Source: Coleophoma eucalyptorum (taxonomy: Eukaryota > Ascomycota > Leotiomycetes > Helotiales > Dermateaceae). Taken from it: DNA of 64,000 nucleotides. Under the pieces are notes generated by a model, which made no database searches, was not told where the DNA came from, and saw nothing but the letters and a program-made list of their open reading frames with translations. The DNA lies in contig JALRME010000001.1 of NCBI GenBank assembly GCA_026120035.1, positions 3,423,909 through 3,487,908 of the forward strand. Direction: 5' to 3'. This document shows, one piece after another, positions 10,847 to 24,261 of the stretch; the first letter of the stretch is position 1; the number at the start of each line of letters is the position of its first letter. A program made the position numbers and the translations under genes.

Positions 10847-12899
10847 ATGACCGGACGCAAGATACTCAAGCGTGCCTGCGACGGCTGCAAGATCCGCAAG
10901 ATCAAGTGCTCTGAAGTTGCTCCTTGCGATGGCTGTGTTGCCGTGGGCATTTCTTGCACTTTCAAGAAGCATCCCAGTACGCGGGGACCGCGGTCTCTGA
11001 GGGCAAAGACCATCCAGGTTATTGCCCAAACCCAGCAACGCCATGATCTGGACGCTCACTCGTTGTCCGTTCCGAAATCGAACAATGCCAATCCTACGCC
11101 TCATACGGACCCAGCTGCGACTTCAACAAGAAGGTAGTCCTATGCGGCAAATATTGGTAATCAATTGACGCTGATTTGAGAATAGTGAGGATCCTGTCCG
11201 AACTCCTATAGCCTCACTTGTCCTTCGACTATGTATATATCGCCTTCGACTGTATCCAGTATGGCCCATCGTTGCTGTGGAGGAAATAATGGCTTCTCTG
11301 CAAAGGGACGAGCAGGATATGGAAACATATGCACTAGCCAACGCCATTGGAGCTGCAACCATTGCTCAGCTTAAATTGAGCACTTCGGACTCCGACGCTG
11401 CATCTGGAGTTGCCATGGAGGCAGAATGCCAAAGGTCGAAATTACTCTGTAAAGACGGACCTCGTGTTAACCTCCATACTTTGAGGACGGCCTTCTTTCT
11501 TCACGTATATCATGAGAACATGCAACCGGGAGGACCAAAATCTCTATTATACTTGCGTGAAGCAGTAACTATGGCTCAAATCCTAAGCATACATCGGGAA
11601 TCTTCCTACCTGAAAATTTCAATTGAAGAACAGCAGATGCGAAGGCGCATATTGTGGTTGCTCTTTGTAACCGAAAGGTAGGGTACTTTTCTGAGTTCAT
11701 ATGTGCTTTTCTAATACGCGTTCCTTAGAGGGGTTGCAATGCTTCACAAGCTGCCGGTAATATTGAAGCCAAATGCGCATTTCCCATCGATGGAAGGAGA
11801 GGACGAGAGCAGGATACTGCCTGCTTTTCAAAAGCTTGTCAATTTATTTTGGATCTTTGACCAGTCTGGTGCCTTCGATATTCTGCAAGACTCAGATGCC
11901 GATAACTTTAATATCGGGGAGATCGGGTCATCCAGTAAAAGTTGTTTGGATATGCTTCAGCAAAAGCTGCAAGATGTGCCGCTAGATTGGGAATCCAGTA
12001 ATGATGTGCAGCGAGCAGACATTTGCGTAACTCGTCAATGGATGCGGGCAGTTCTTTGGAGGGTATCGATGAACCACGGTCGAGACGTCTCTGATCAAGT
12101 AACATCATTATCGCACCCCATTCAAATTGCGAAAGAATTTCTAGGAGTTATATCACAGCTTCCAAATACAGCAATCGAAGCCCACGGTCCGAGTATGGTG
12201 AGTAATAAGTCCCAATTACCCAAACCTTTAAGTAACACTGTGCAGGAATACAAGATATACGAAATCGCAAGTGCAGTCACAGATGCCTTGGTAAATACGC
12301 GACAGTCATGGAATGCCTCAGATCGGCCTCGTGAGATTCTTCACCAGTTGCAAAGAATATTAGCCTCTTCGCGTGGAGGAAATAAACTACTTGTTTCTAT
12401 GCTCTGCGACAAGATGGCAAGCATACAAAACCATTCTCTACTGATAGTTGAGCCTAGCTCTCGAGTCGAAGAGCTCGATGAGCACTGGGTCAGTGACAGC
12501 ACCTCATCTCCAGAAGCACCCTTCGATATGACCGCAGATTATACCCTATCTGCACCAAAGTCTATCTCGTCTCCAGACTCGCAATTATCAAGTGATAGAG
12601 GTCACGTAGAATCCAATATGCGCCATGATTTCACGATGCCACCCAGAAACCATGGCCAACAGCCACTTCCAGACTTCATGGACTTCCCTTGGGCATCGGG
12701 AACAACTAACAATACACAACCACTCCCAGAGTCAACTGATTTGTTTGAGCAGTTGCAACACTTCGATGGCTCTTTCAATGATGTTGGCTTATCTGGTAGT
12801 ATGGATCGATTCATCGTCAACAATGATATCTGGGACGGTGCGAACAGTGATGTGATGCTAAACCTTATGCCTGAGACATTGGTTTTTCAACAGCAGTGA
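10847..12899 (+). CDS. Zn2Cys6 transcription factor with fungal_trans-type domain
   Basis: Four exons: 10847-11133, 11186-11677, 11729-12197 and 12246-12899, giving 633 aa. The zinc cluster at residues 10-37 follows CX2CX6CX5CX2CX6C and starts RACDGCKIRKIKC, with a basic linker after it. The middle contains RRILWLLFVTERGVAMLHKL, the segment usual in the fungal-specific regulatory domain. The C-terminal 150 residues are Ser/Pro/Gln/Asn-rich and probably disordered activation sequence. The 12198-12245 intron (GTGAGT...GTGCAG, 48 bp) is stop-free, so an unspliced product is formally possible; removing it restores a continuous family-like segment. Position between the transporter/dioxygenase pair and a GH13 maltase makes either group a candidate target; the maltase is tail to tail, 182 bp away. 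Confidence 0.88.
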
Positions 12900-13081
12900 T
12901 GTGGTCAAGTCCTTACTCACACTTAACAGCAGTCTTCCCCTGCTCATACGCCCTGCTGAAGAGCTAGGTACACCAGGTACTTGGCTGTTCTTGAACTGGC
13001 CATCAATTTAGTCAGATTGCATGGTGAGTGTATTAATACTCTTGTCTACGGTCTATTCTAATATCTATATTCCAGTGCCAA

Positions 13082-16351
<3,270 letters not shown>

Positions 16352-18031
16352 ATGTCGAAGCCATGGAACATCTTGCTCGATGGGTTCCGACTAACAAAGG
16401 GAAAGAAACTGCAGAATCGCATATCTTTTCTCTCATATAGGCCCAATTCCTATATCTCGAACTCTTTTCGGGCTCCCAGAAGAATCTCTAGACCAGCGCC
16501 ACCACGACGAAGAATCCTCCAAGCTCTGGTAGGTGGTGGTACCCTCGCAGCCGTCGTCGGAGCCCAATTCGAAGAAAAGCCCAGGGCAAAGTCAAATATA
16601 GATGATGTTGAGCCTGCAGAGAGCAAACCTCGACAGATTCGACTGCACGAAGTCAAGCAGCACAATGCAGCATCGGGAGAACCATGGGTGACCAGGGGCA
16701 CTTCTGTGTACGATATAACGGACTGGGTTGGTGCACATCCCGGCGGAGAAGTGATACTGCGAGCTGCTGGAGGTAGCATTGATGCATACTGGAATATTTT
16801 TACCATCCACAAAAAACAGGACGTTTACGACATCCTCGAGCTATATAAGATCGGGGAAATCGACGGGGTTGACTTGATCGATGGCAAGGTTCCTCAGGAC
16901 TCTATCGAGGACCCTTTTCTCACTGATCCCACCCGTGATCCGACTCTGCGTGTTCTGACAGCAAAGCCTTGCAATGCGGAGACCCCGCCAGCAGGCCTGT
17001 CTGAATTCCTTACGCCAAACTCGGTTTTCTATGTCCGGAATCATATGTGGGTACCGGTTGTAGATGATTCAGAATCAGAGTATCGGCTCAATATCGAGTT
17101 GCCAGACGGCGAGGAAAAGTCCTACTCCATCAAGGAACTCAAGGAGCGCTTCAAGACTCACAAGGTATCCGTCACCCTCCAATGTTCTGGAAATAGGCGG
17201 AATGACATGACCGTCCATGCAAAGCAGACAAATGGTTTGCAATGGACAGCCGGGGCGATCTCGAGTGCTGAGTGGGAAGGCGTGAAGCTTAGAGATGTAT
17301 TGGCAGATGCTGGAATTGGTGGGCTAGGTCAAGAACTTCCTGAAGATGCACAACATGTGCAATTTATGGGATTGGAAGCATATGGAGCCTCAATTCCTAT
17401 CGCCAAGGCCCTTGATCCTCTGGGCGATGTCCTGCTTGCTTTCAAGATGAATGGTGAAGTTCTGCCTCGTGACCATGGGTATCCACTTCGGGTCGTGGTC
17501 CCTGGAAATGTTGCAGCCCGAAGCGTGAAGTGGCTTCGCAAGATTGTGATTTCGGATGAAGAATCCCTTTCGCAATGGCAACGTCGAGATTATAAGTGCT
17601 TTGGGCCCAATGTTTCGAATCCAGATTGGGCCAAAGCAAAATCTATCCAGGAGATGCCAATCACATCCGCTATAACCTCTGTTTTGAAACCCTCATCTTC
17701 GACCGAGAAGGATAGAAATCGATTGACCGTTGAGGGCTATGCATATTCAGGTGGTGGCCGCGAAATTGTCCGGGTTGATATTTCTACAGATGGTGGCAAA
17801 ACCTGGGATCAAGCAGAGCTACTGCCTGATTCTACCAAAGGAAGCAAAGCATGGTGCTGGAAACGCTGGCGGTATACTGGTTCATACCAGAGCTGCGACA
17901 AGCCAACACTCGTGGTGAAAGCCACCGATGAGTCTTACAATACGCAACCGGAAAGCTACGAAGCAATTTATAATCCGAGAGGTAATCTTGCAACGGCGTG
18001 GCACCGAGTTTCATATGAACAAAGTGCTTGA
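16352..18031 (+). CDS. Sulfite oxidase (cytochrome b5 + molybdopterin domains)
   Basis: A single exon for 559 aa. Residues 1-54 are Arg/Lys-rich with almost no acids, followed by a hydrophobic stretch at about 55-72, as in a mitochondrial presequence with an anchor. A cytochrome b5 domain at about 95-172 has both haem ligands, His129 in GAHPGGEVI and His153 in FTIHKKQ. The molybdopterin domain carries the catalytic Cys278 in TLQCSGNRR and the dimerisation domain follows, ending in WHRVSYE. The domain order matches animal-type sulfite oxidase rather than nitrate reductase, which would have a C-terminal FAD domain. It oxidises sulfite to sulfate, passing electrons to cytochrome c. Its closeness to a TauD-family dioxygenase makes detoxification of sulfonate-derived sulfite attractive, though a housekeeping role in sulfur amino-acid breakdown also fits. 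Confidence 0.93.
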   Translation: MSKPWNILLDGFRLTKGKKLQNRISFLSYRPNSYISNSFRAPRRISRPAPPRRRILQALVGGGTLAAVVGAQFEEKPRAKSNIDDVEPAESKPRQIRLHEVKQHNAASGEPWVTRGTSVYDITDWVGAHPGGEVILRAAGGSIDAYWNIFTIHKKQDVYDILELYKIGEIDGVDLIDGKVPQDSIEDPFLTDPTRDPTLRVLTAKPCNAETPPAGLSEFLTPNSVFYVRNHMWVPVVDDSESEYRLNIELPDGEEKSYSIKELKERFKTHKVSVTLQCSGNRRNDMTVHAKQTNGLQWTAGAISSAEWEGVKLRDVLADAGIGGLGQELPEDAQHVQFMGLEAYGASIPIAKALDPLGDVLLAFKMNGEVLPRDHGYPLRVVVPGNVAARSVKWLRKIVISDEESLSQWQRRDYKCFGPNVSNPDWAKAKSIQEMPITSAITSVLKPSSSTEKDRNRLTVEGYAYSGGGREIVRVDISTDGGKTWDQAELLPDSTKGSKAWCWKRWRYTGSYQSCDKPTLVVKATDESYNTQPESYEAIYNPRGNLATAWHRVSYEQSA

Positions 18032-18600
18032 AACAGAAATTGATGCTCGCAGCGTGGAGTTTTTGCTTGGGTTTCTGTTAAGGTTGAAAAAGGAGTATTG
18101 AATAGCAAAATCTGTCACTTTTGTAAACCTTGTCCTCGAAAACACTATGTTTTCTCTACATGTTATGAATTGGAGATTATGGCGTAAGCAGGCTGTATGA
18201 TCATCTGTTTTCATCAAAACAGGGCCAACATTTTGTTGACCAAAAATTCAACATCACGACTTAGTCGCCAAGGCACACTATTATCGTCATTAACTGAATG
18301 TAACTCTATCAAAGCTCAAATAAATTCAAATTAATTCAAAGATATGTTGATTCTTGTATAAGGGCTATTCAGCAAAGTGTCTAAAGCAATGTGTGGTGAT
18401 GTGCAACCCCGACAACATCCCAATCCCACATAATTTGCTGCTGTCGATTTCTGCGCCGACAGCTCCCCGAGAATTTCCCCGCGACGGTTAGGTTATAAGC
18501 TCGTCCTTCCCTCCGGTCCCACAGGACTTTCAGAACTCAATACCATATCCCCCCCAGACGCCTTGTAGAATCCCTCCACATTACTGCATCTTTAGACATC
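18032..18600. other. Intergenic region upstream of aldo/keto reductase
   Basis: 569 bp. The first half is A+T-rich 3' flank; the last 200 bp hold pyrimidine-rich tracts (for example CCATATCCCCCCC near 18542-18555) typical of fungal promoters. Nothing else is recognised. Confidence 0.35.
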
Positions 18601-19966
18601 ATGGCGTGGCCAGAACCAAGAAACACCGGAATGCTCTATCGTCGAGTGGGTAATTCAGGCTTGCACGTTTCGGTGCTGGGATTGGGAGGATGGTTGACGT
18701 GAGTCCTTTCCTCTGCCGCAAAACCCGCAGCGAGGCTACAAACCGTAGAAAGCATACTGACTTGCTATTTGCAGTTTTGGAGGCCATGTCGAAAATGGTA
18801 GATCCCCATGAGTCTGGGAGCAAACAGGAGAGAAATGCTGACACGTGATCTGAAGAGAAGACATTTGCTTGCATGAAGCAGGCCTATGACTGTGGAATCA
18901 ACTTTTTTGACACTGCTGAGAGGTGAGAGACCGCAAGACTATTTTTACGCGAGGCATTTCGTGCATGCTAAAATCACAATAGCTATGCTGGAGGTCAATC
19001 GGAGGTGATGATGGGGAAGGCGATCAAGAAATATGGCTGGAACCGAAATGATGTGGTCATTACCACCAAGGTAGGATTTCTGGGAAGTCTGGCTTGGCGA
19101 ACCCTGCTAAAGAATCCCAACAGCTGAACTATGGCGGTGCTAATGGTGAAGTTCTGATCAACAACCATGGACTTTCTCGCAAGCACATCATCGAGGGCTT
19201 AAAAGCTTCTCTCAAGCGCCTGGATCTGGAATATGTCGACATCGTGTATGCACATCGGCCCGACAGGTTGACTCCCATGGAGGAAACGGTGCGAGCATTC
19301 AATTACGTTATCAACAAAGGCCTCGCTTTCTACTGGGGCACTTCTGAGTGGGGTGCCGACGAGATTGCGGAGGCCTGCGGGATTGCGAAGGAGCTTGGCC
19401 TTATCGCTCCCATTGTGGAGCAGCCGCTCTACAACATTCTCGACCGAAAGAAGGTCGAGGGCGAGTTCCAGAGACTGTACCCCAGATTCGGCCTTGGTTT
19501 GACAACCTTCAGCCCAATCAAGATGGGTTTACTGAGTGGAAAATACAACGACGCCGTTAACGGGCCTCCAGCTGGCTCCAGATTCTCGGAAAGCAAAGAC
19601 AAGTTTGCTGAGTTTATGCGGGATAACTATGGTAACGAGGAGTGGAAGTCAAATATCGCGAAAGTCTCCAAACTCAAGGTATGTTGGATTTTTTTTATAT
19701 CCCTCCTGCTATGCCAGCAAATGCTAATTTCTCACCCAAAGCCAATTGCCGACCGCCTTAATGTTACACAGTCCCAGCTCGCCTTAGCATGGTGTCTCAA
19801 AAACCCAAATGTCTCATCTGTGATTACTGGAGCGTCGAAGCCAGAGCAGATTATTGAGAATGTTCAGGCGTTAAAAATCCTTGACCTGCTAACAGAGGAC
19901 GTCATGAAGGAGATTGATGTTGCTGTAGATGGCCATGTCAGCAGAGATCCAGATAGACAAGACTAG
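18601..19966 (+). CDS. Aldo/keto reductase, voltage-gated K+ channel beta-subunit-like
   Basis: Six exons: 18601-18698, 18775-18797, 18856-18922, 18983-19070, 19124-19678 and 19742-19966, giving 351 aa. Exon 2 is a 23-bp micro-exon; including it produces TFGGHVENEKTFACMKQAYD, which matches the family closely. The AKR tetrad is visible: Asp and Tyr in FFDTAESYAGGQSE, Lys in VVITTK and His in IVYAHRPD. NADPH-binding residues lie in SSVITGASKPEQIIENVQAL. The lack of gaps relative to animal Kv-beta subunits suggests the AKR6 group, soluble NADPH-dependent carbonyl reductases. The intron at 19679-19741 is 63 bp and stop-free, so it is easily missed. Confidence 0.9.
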
Positions 19967-20212
19967 AATTATCATAAATATAACAAGTCTTGCATCTAGG
20001 AACATCCAATCAGCACGCTAATATAGTGATTCGAGCAAAGGTAGGTCTGTACAGAGGCCGTAGTATTTTTGTGACTTCTCTCACTAGGTTCTGTATGACA
20101 TGGATGGGAGGTAATGTGTCTTCATGCTGCCCAAAGGCAAGATGGTAAAAAGGTATATTTCATGAATGCTAAATCGCTGCAAAATAAAAAAACATGAAGG
20201 CATGAAAAGTCC

Positions 20213-22002
20213 TCAGTTCTTTTCTGGTCCATGGTGTACCGCTTCTACGTCTACACATCGTATCGCATCAGAGGGTGACGAATCCACCAAATCGTCCTCT
20301 GAACCAGTCCCTGACCTGGTTGTTGGGCTCCTATAGATCGAGAATTTAGGCTGCTTTGATGGCAACTGGTTGCTGAGCTCATGCCCATCCTCCACAGCAT
20401 CACGCCCGGCCGTTCGTTGAGTACCGCGATTGGATGAGATGTTCGACTTCGAAGTTGATTTAGTTGCCGCTATTGAAGTATCAAAGCCAAGCACAGGAAT
20501 CCAACGAACAATCATGACTCTGATTGCTGGGAGACATGCGCAGATCATCGCAACATTGATTTCGACCAAAGACCATACGGCTGGCGTGACATTATCCCCT
20601 GCAACATAGTCTTAGCTTTTGTCCACCTCGAACGGCCAGTGGGAATTAAAGCAATACATACATGTTGGATCTTTTGAGTTTCCGAATGTGATAAGGAATC
20701 TGAGTCGAACAATGCTTGTGATACACGCACTAGAGACAGTTAGCAAATGAGCTACAGTATTTATGCCAGCAAATACTCACAAGCTACCAATACTAAACAT
20801 CGCTAATGTGTGGACTTTCTTTTGCCACCTCATCTGCAATGATTGCAACTCCGGTAATGGTAGCATCAAGATCATGAAGTCTTGGCCGATTCCAATCGCG
20901 GCTGCAGAATAAGCCAGACTTTGTGTGTTGATGCAAACTGCAGGTACGGTCTTGTTCCAAACTCCACGGATTGGGCGACACTGGAAGATAGCTGCGAGGA
21001 CGAAAGTAAGTCCCCATAGAGCTACAAAAGCCATTGTTAAATTAACAGTGATTCGAAACCAGGTTCTTGTGAACACTCGGAGGTAGAACAGGAGGATCGA
21101 GATCTTAGTGAATACCAAAACCGCGAGGTAAAGTAGCTCAGAAGTCAAAAACACCTATCCACTGTTAGAAGACCTCGTACATAAATACTTAATCCTAAGT
21201 GAAAGTACCTTGGTTAAGGGTATTATGTTGGGAATGTCAACTTTCCATAAATGTCGCCCAAGCCCAAGTTTGTAATCTGTCCAGTTAGTCAACCAATTTG
21301 ACTTTATATTCTTGAGTTAGACAGCTTTCAACATACCTAGAACATCCGTTGCAATAATTCCACAATATATAATCTGTTTCGTACAGCCATTAGTTAGGGT
21401 CTACGATGAAGATCTGCTTCCATTAGTTGGACCTACTGCTGCGCCGAGAATGGCCCAATCGTCCAGCCAAAGCTCACTTGTTATCAGGTAGCGAGAGAAT
21501 AAACGTAGCGCCACGCAAATGAGAGTCACTATGCCCATTCCAACTCCTACCCACACCACTGGGGCTCCTCGATTTTCGATATATGCATTTGGACATAGGT
21601 CATTGTTCAGTTGAGCGACCTCTGATCAAATTAGCGACCGCATAGAACGATTTCTTTGAGGGGCGCATACTGAGTTGGTCCGCAAAACTACAGTCGCCTT
21701 GGATGCAAGTCGATAGGGAGTATTGAAGTGTTGTGTTTGAGCAAAGACATGTCGTATCAGGTGCTGAGAGTCCACACTCTGGAGAAGTAGACGACAGTAT
21801 CGAAACACTACATGTCAACTATTCTGCAGGTCAGATTCGTCCTAATATCTCATGTTCAAGAAGCCCACACTCCTGCCGCAGGTCCTCTTCCGAAAAGCCT
21901 ACTTACAGCACAGGTAGGGAGTTCAGATATGATCTTGGTCAGGTCCAGTGCCGAAACCACCACTGAACCGAGTGTTAGCACCAAAATCCTACTCAGCAAC
22001 AT
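20213..22002 (-). CDS. CFEM-domain PTH11-type seven-helix receptor
   Basis: Eight exons: 21907-22002, 21671-21818, 21437-21621, 21337-21373, 21209-21276, 20781-21154, 20662-20729 and 20213-20598; all phases close to 453 aa. Exon 1 encodes a signal peptide (LLSRILVLTLGSVVVSA). Exons 1-3 encode the Cys-rich CFEM module: LPTCALTC, SPECGL, DTTCLCSNTTLQ, CIQGDCS. The rest is the fungal rhodopsin-like membrane domain, with helices starting at VVWVGVGMGIVTLICVALRL and the marker LDDWAIL, and TFVLAAIFQCRPI further on. The cytoplasmic tail is Ser/Thr/Pro-rich. Family members are surface receptors such as Magnaporthe Pth11, involved in sensing host or surface cues. The ligand is unknown. Confidence 0.87.
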
Positions 22003-24261
22003 CCTAGACGACGAACGAAGTTGCAAGAAAACAACGTGCCTGGACGGGAGCGGAGCAGCCGTGTAGTATATAATCTCTAAGTCAACAGTCTCGACGTGCA
22101 GCTACAGCTGCAGCTGCACCTATAGCTGCCATGCATCCAACTTTCACTGAGCTTTGGCAATGATCGGACCCAAGCACTAAAATATAGTGTGAACCGTGTG
22201 TGCGTAGTGCGGCGGCACAGGGAGTAGTCTTGCAGCCAGTGGCACCACGACGTATTATTCTCCTGTCGCCCTCTCTAAGTGGTCGATAGTAGCTGATAAT
22301 CGCTTTGTCAGGCTTCTGGCACCGGGTTGGTATCCGGAATTCTGCAGTGATATAATCCCACAAAATTACACAACCTGGCCACGTCGTGTGCGTCAATTGC
22401 AAACATGAAAAACGAAGCACAGCGAGCACCTGAGCCGGCGCCGTTAGGACTGCAGGTCTCAAGGCCCCGCGTGCGCTGCCGATGCGCCAATGCTCGTGTA
22501 AGCTTGATGGTCCAATGCATTATAGTAATGCCGTTGGTGAGATCTGATCTACGGTCCTGGCAGGAAGGAGTATTTCGTAGCGTGGACCCGTGCGAAGATT
22601 GCCGATGGCTTCCCTATTGGGGGGCACTGTTGTTCGAGCTCACTATCGAAAGACCACTAGAATCGACGATTTCGCAGCTATGGCGCCCTCTTGCACCTAT
22701 CGGCTTGCACAGCCGCCAGCGCAGGGCGCACGCACAATGCTTGGATTGACAGTGCCTGCTAGCCACATCGAGTGCTGGGACCTGGCCCTACAATAGTATG
22801 TTCTCCTGCGGCTGCTCGATGATACAGAAACTATTGGCGGAAGCGACGCCAGTCAGCCTGGCACTTCGGATCACAGCGATAATTCGTGATTCCGCACCCT
22901 GTAATGCCTAGTCCGCATGTATTGTATTGCTTCCTTCTGCAGTTCGCCTTCTGCACTGCTCGTCCCCTACCCCTGCCAAGTCCAGTCCCTAAATATCGTC
23001 ATTCTCCGTAGCTCCACCACTACAGCCTGCTAAGTGCTGGAGTAGTTTGCGAATCACCTCCGCGTTCCAGTAGCGATAACTAGAACCCTTAGTATAGCCG
23101 ATGGTGCGGGAAACTACTCATCCAAAAATATGGCTTATGTAACCTAGCCCTGCGCTCTGAGCTGTGGAACTGGGAACCGTCGGCGAAATATTGAGTGATA
23201 CCTTCGAGGTTATCGGGAGCCTTTCGATCGCTTTGATACGAAAGACAGGCGTCGGCCTCAAAAGCACCTCACGCCTTGCTTGTGCGATCGGCCCCAAACA
23301 CGAACTACGGGGGCCAGAAAGGACAGACGTGCCAAGAATGTATTCCTTTTGATTTTGTGCTGGTGGAGAGCGCAAACTCTTCAATAGGTGGCAGGTTTTC
23401 TCGAACGTGATGGTGCGGGGATGGAGATGGTTCATGAATTCGACTTGTGCTTATCTTCAATAATTCGTATACGACATTCCAAATCCTAACTGCAGGAGCG
23501 GCAGGACCACACAGTATCGTACTCTATCACGTCAGGCCTGACAAAACATAACCTCATCTTTAAACAGGTACGAAATACAGTGCATACGGATCTTCACGGC
23601 GTTTCAACATTGCATGACAGCTCCTTTTGCTTTCTTTTTCTTGGATATTTTCCCTGAAAGGATTGAAAACGGTCAATCAAAACCCACGCGGCTGCGTCTC
23701 GCGTCCACATAATATGCAGGCGACTCACAGCAAAAAAAGGGTCCTGCACGACCACAGAATATGATACTAGAAACGATATAAAATTCCAGCCATTCCTGTC
23801 CCTATTAAAGGGTGCACCGAAGACAAGTAGAAACCTGTGTTAGTTCAGAGGTGATTGGCTATAGATAACTTTTTAATTGCTTCATACGAGTGTCTTGATT
23901 CAGTCTGAACCCCAAAAAGAATTCCAGTTGGCATTGCATTTATTCAATCAAGCCGCAAAATTTGAATTACGGCCGGCCTGGACAGGCTAAGTTTTGAGGT
24001 AGTTTGAAGACATCTAATGTAGAATACAAAGAAATTGGTTCGACGAAGAAGCTGGGGATGGGGCTTTAACAAATTCTTCCTCTTTGGGTAGAAAGAATGA
24101 CAGTGTCTTGATAACTACTCGGCGGCTTGTATTTAAATACTGCTAACTAGATGTTACTCGCCTAGGTTCTAACTGCAGCATCGACTTTCATGACGTATAT
24201 GCCATTCTCGTGGTTCATCACCCATGAAATATCAATGACTCACTGAGCTAAATACTTGCAA
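22003..24261. other. 2.26 kb gene-free region
   Basis: A TATATA-like stretch about 60-70 bp above the receptor start (about 22066-22073) could be its promoter. The interval 22080-23450 is unusually G+C-rich for the window's intergenic DNA and carries many short overlapping ORFs on both strands without recognisable domains. From 23450 to 24261 it becomes A+T-rich. I cannot assign any gene. Confidence 0.4.

Noticed and set aside
12198..12245. Treating this stretch as coding in the Zn2Cys6 gene because it has no stop
   Set aside because: It has canonical GTGAGT and CAG ends, is 48 bp like neighbouring introns, and removing it restores family-like text.
22082..22796. Overlapping ORFs of 68-126 codons on both strands
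   Set aside because: They overlap each other in several frames with no domain, signal or splice support; the G+C-rich composition alone explains the lack of stops.
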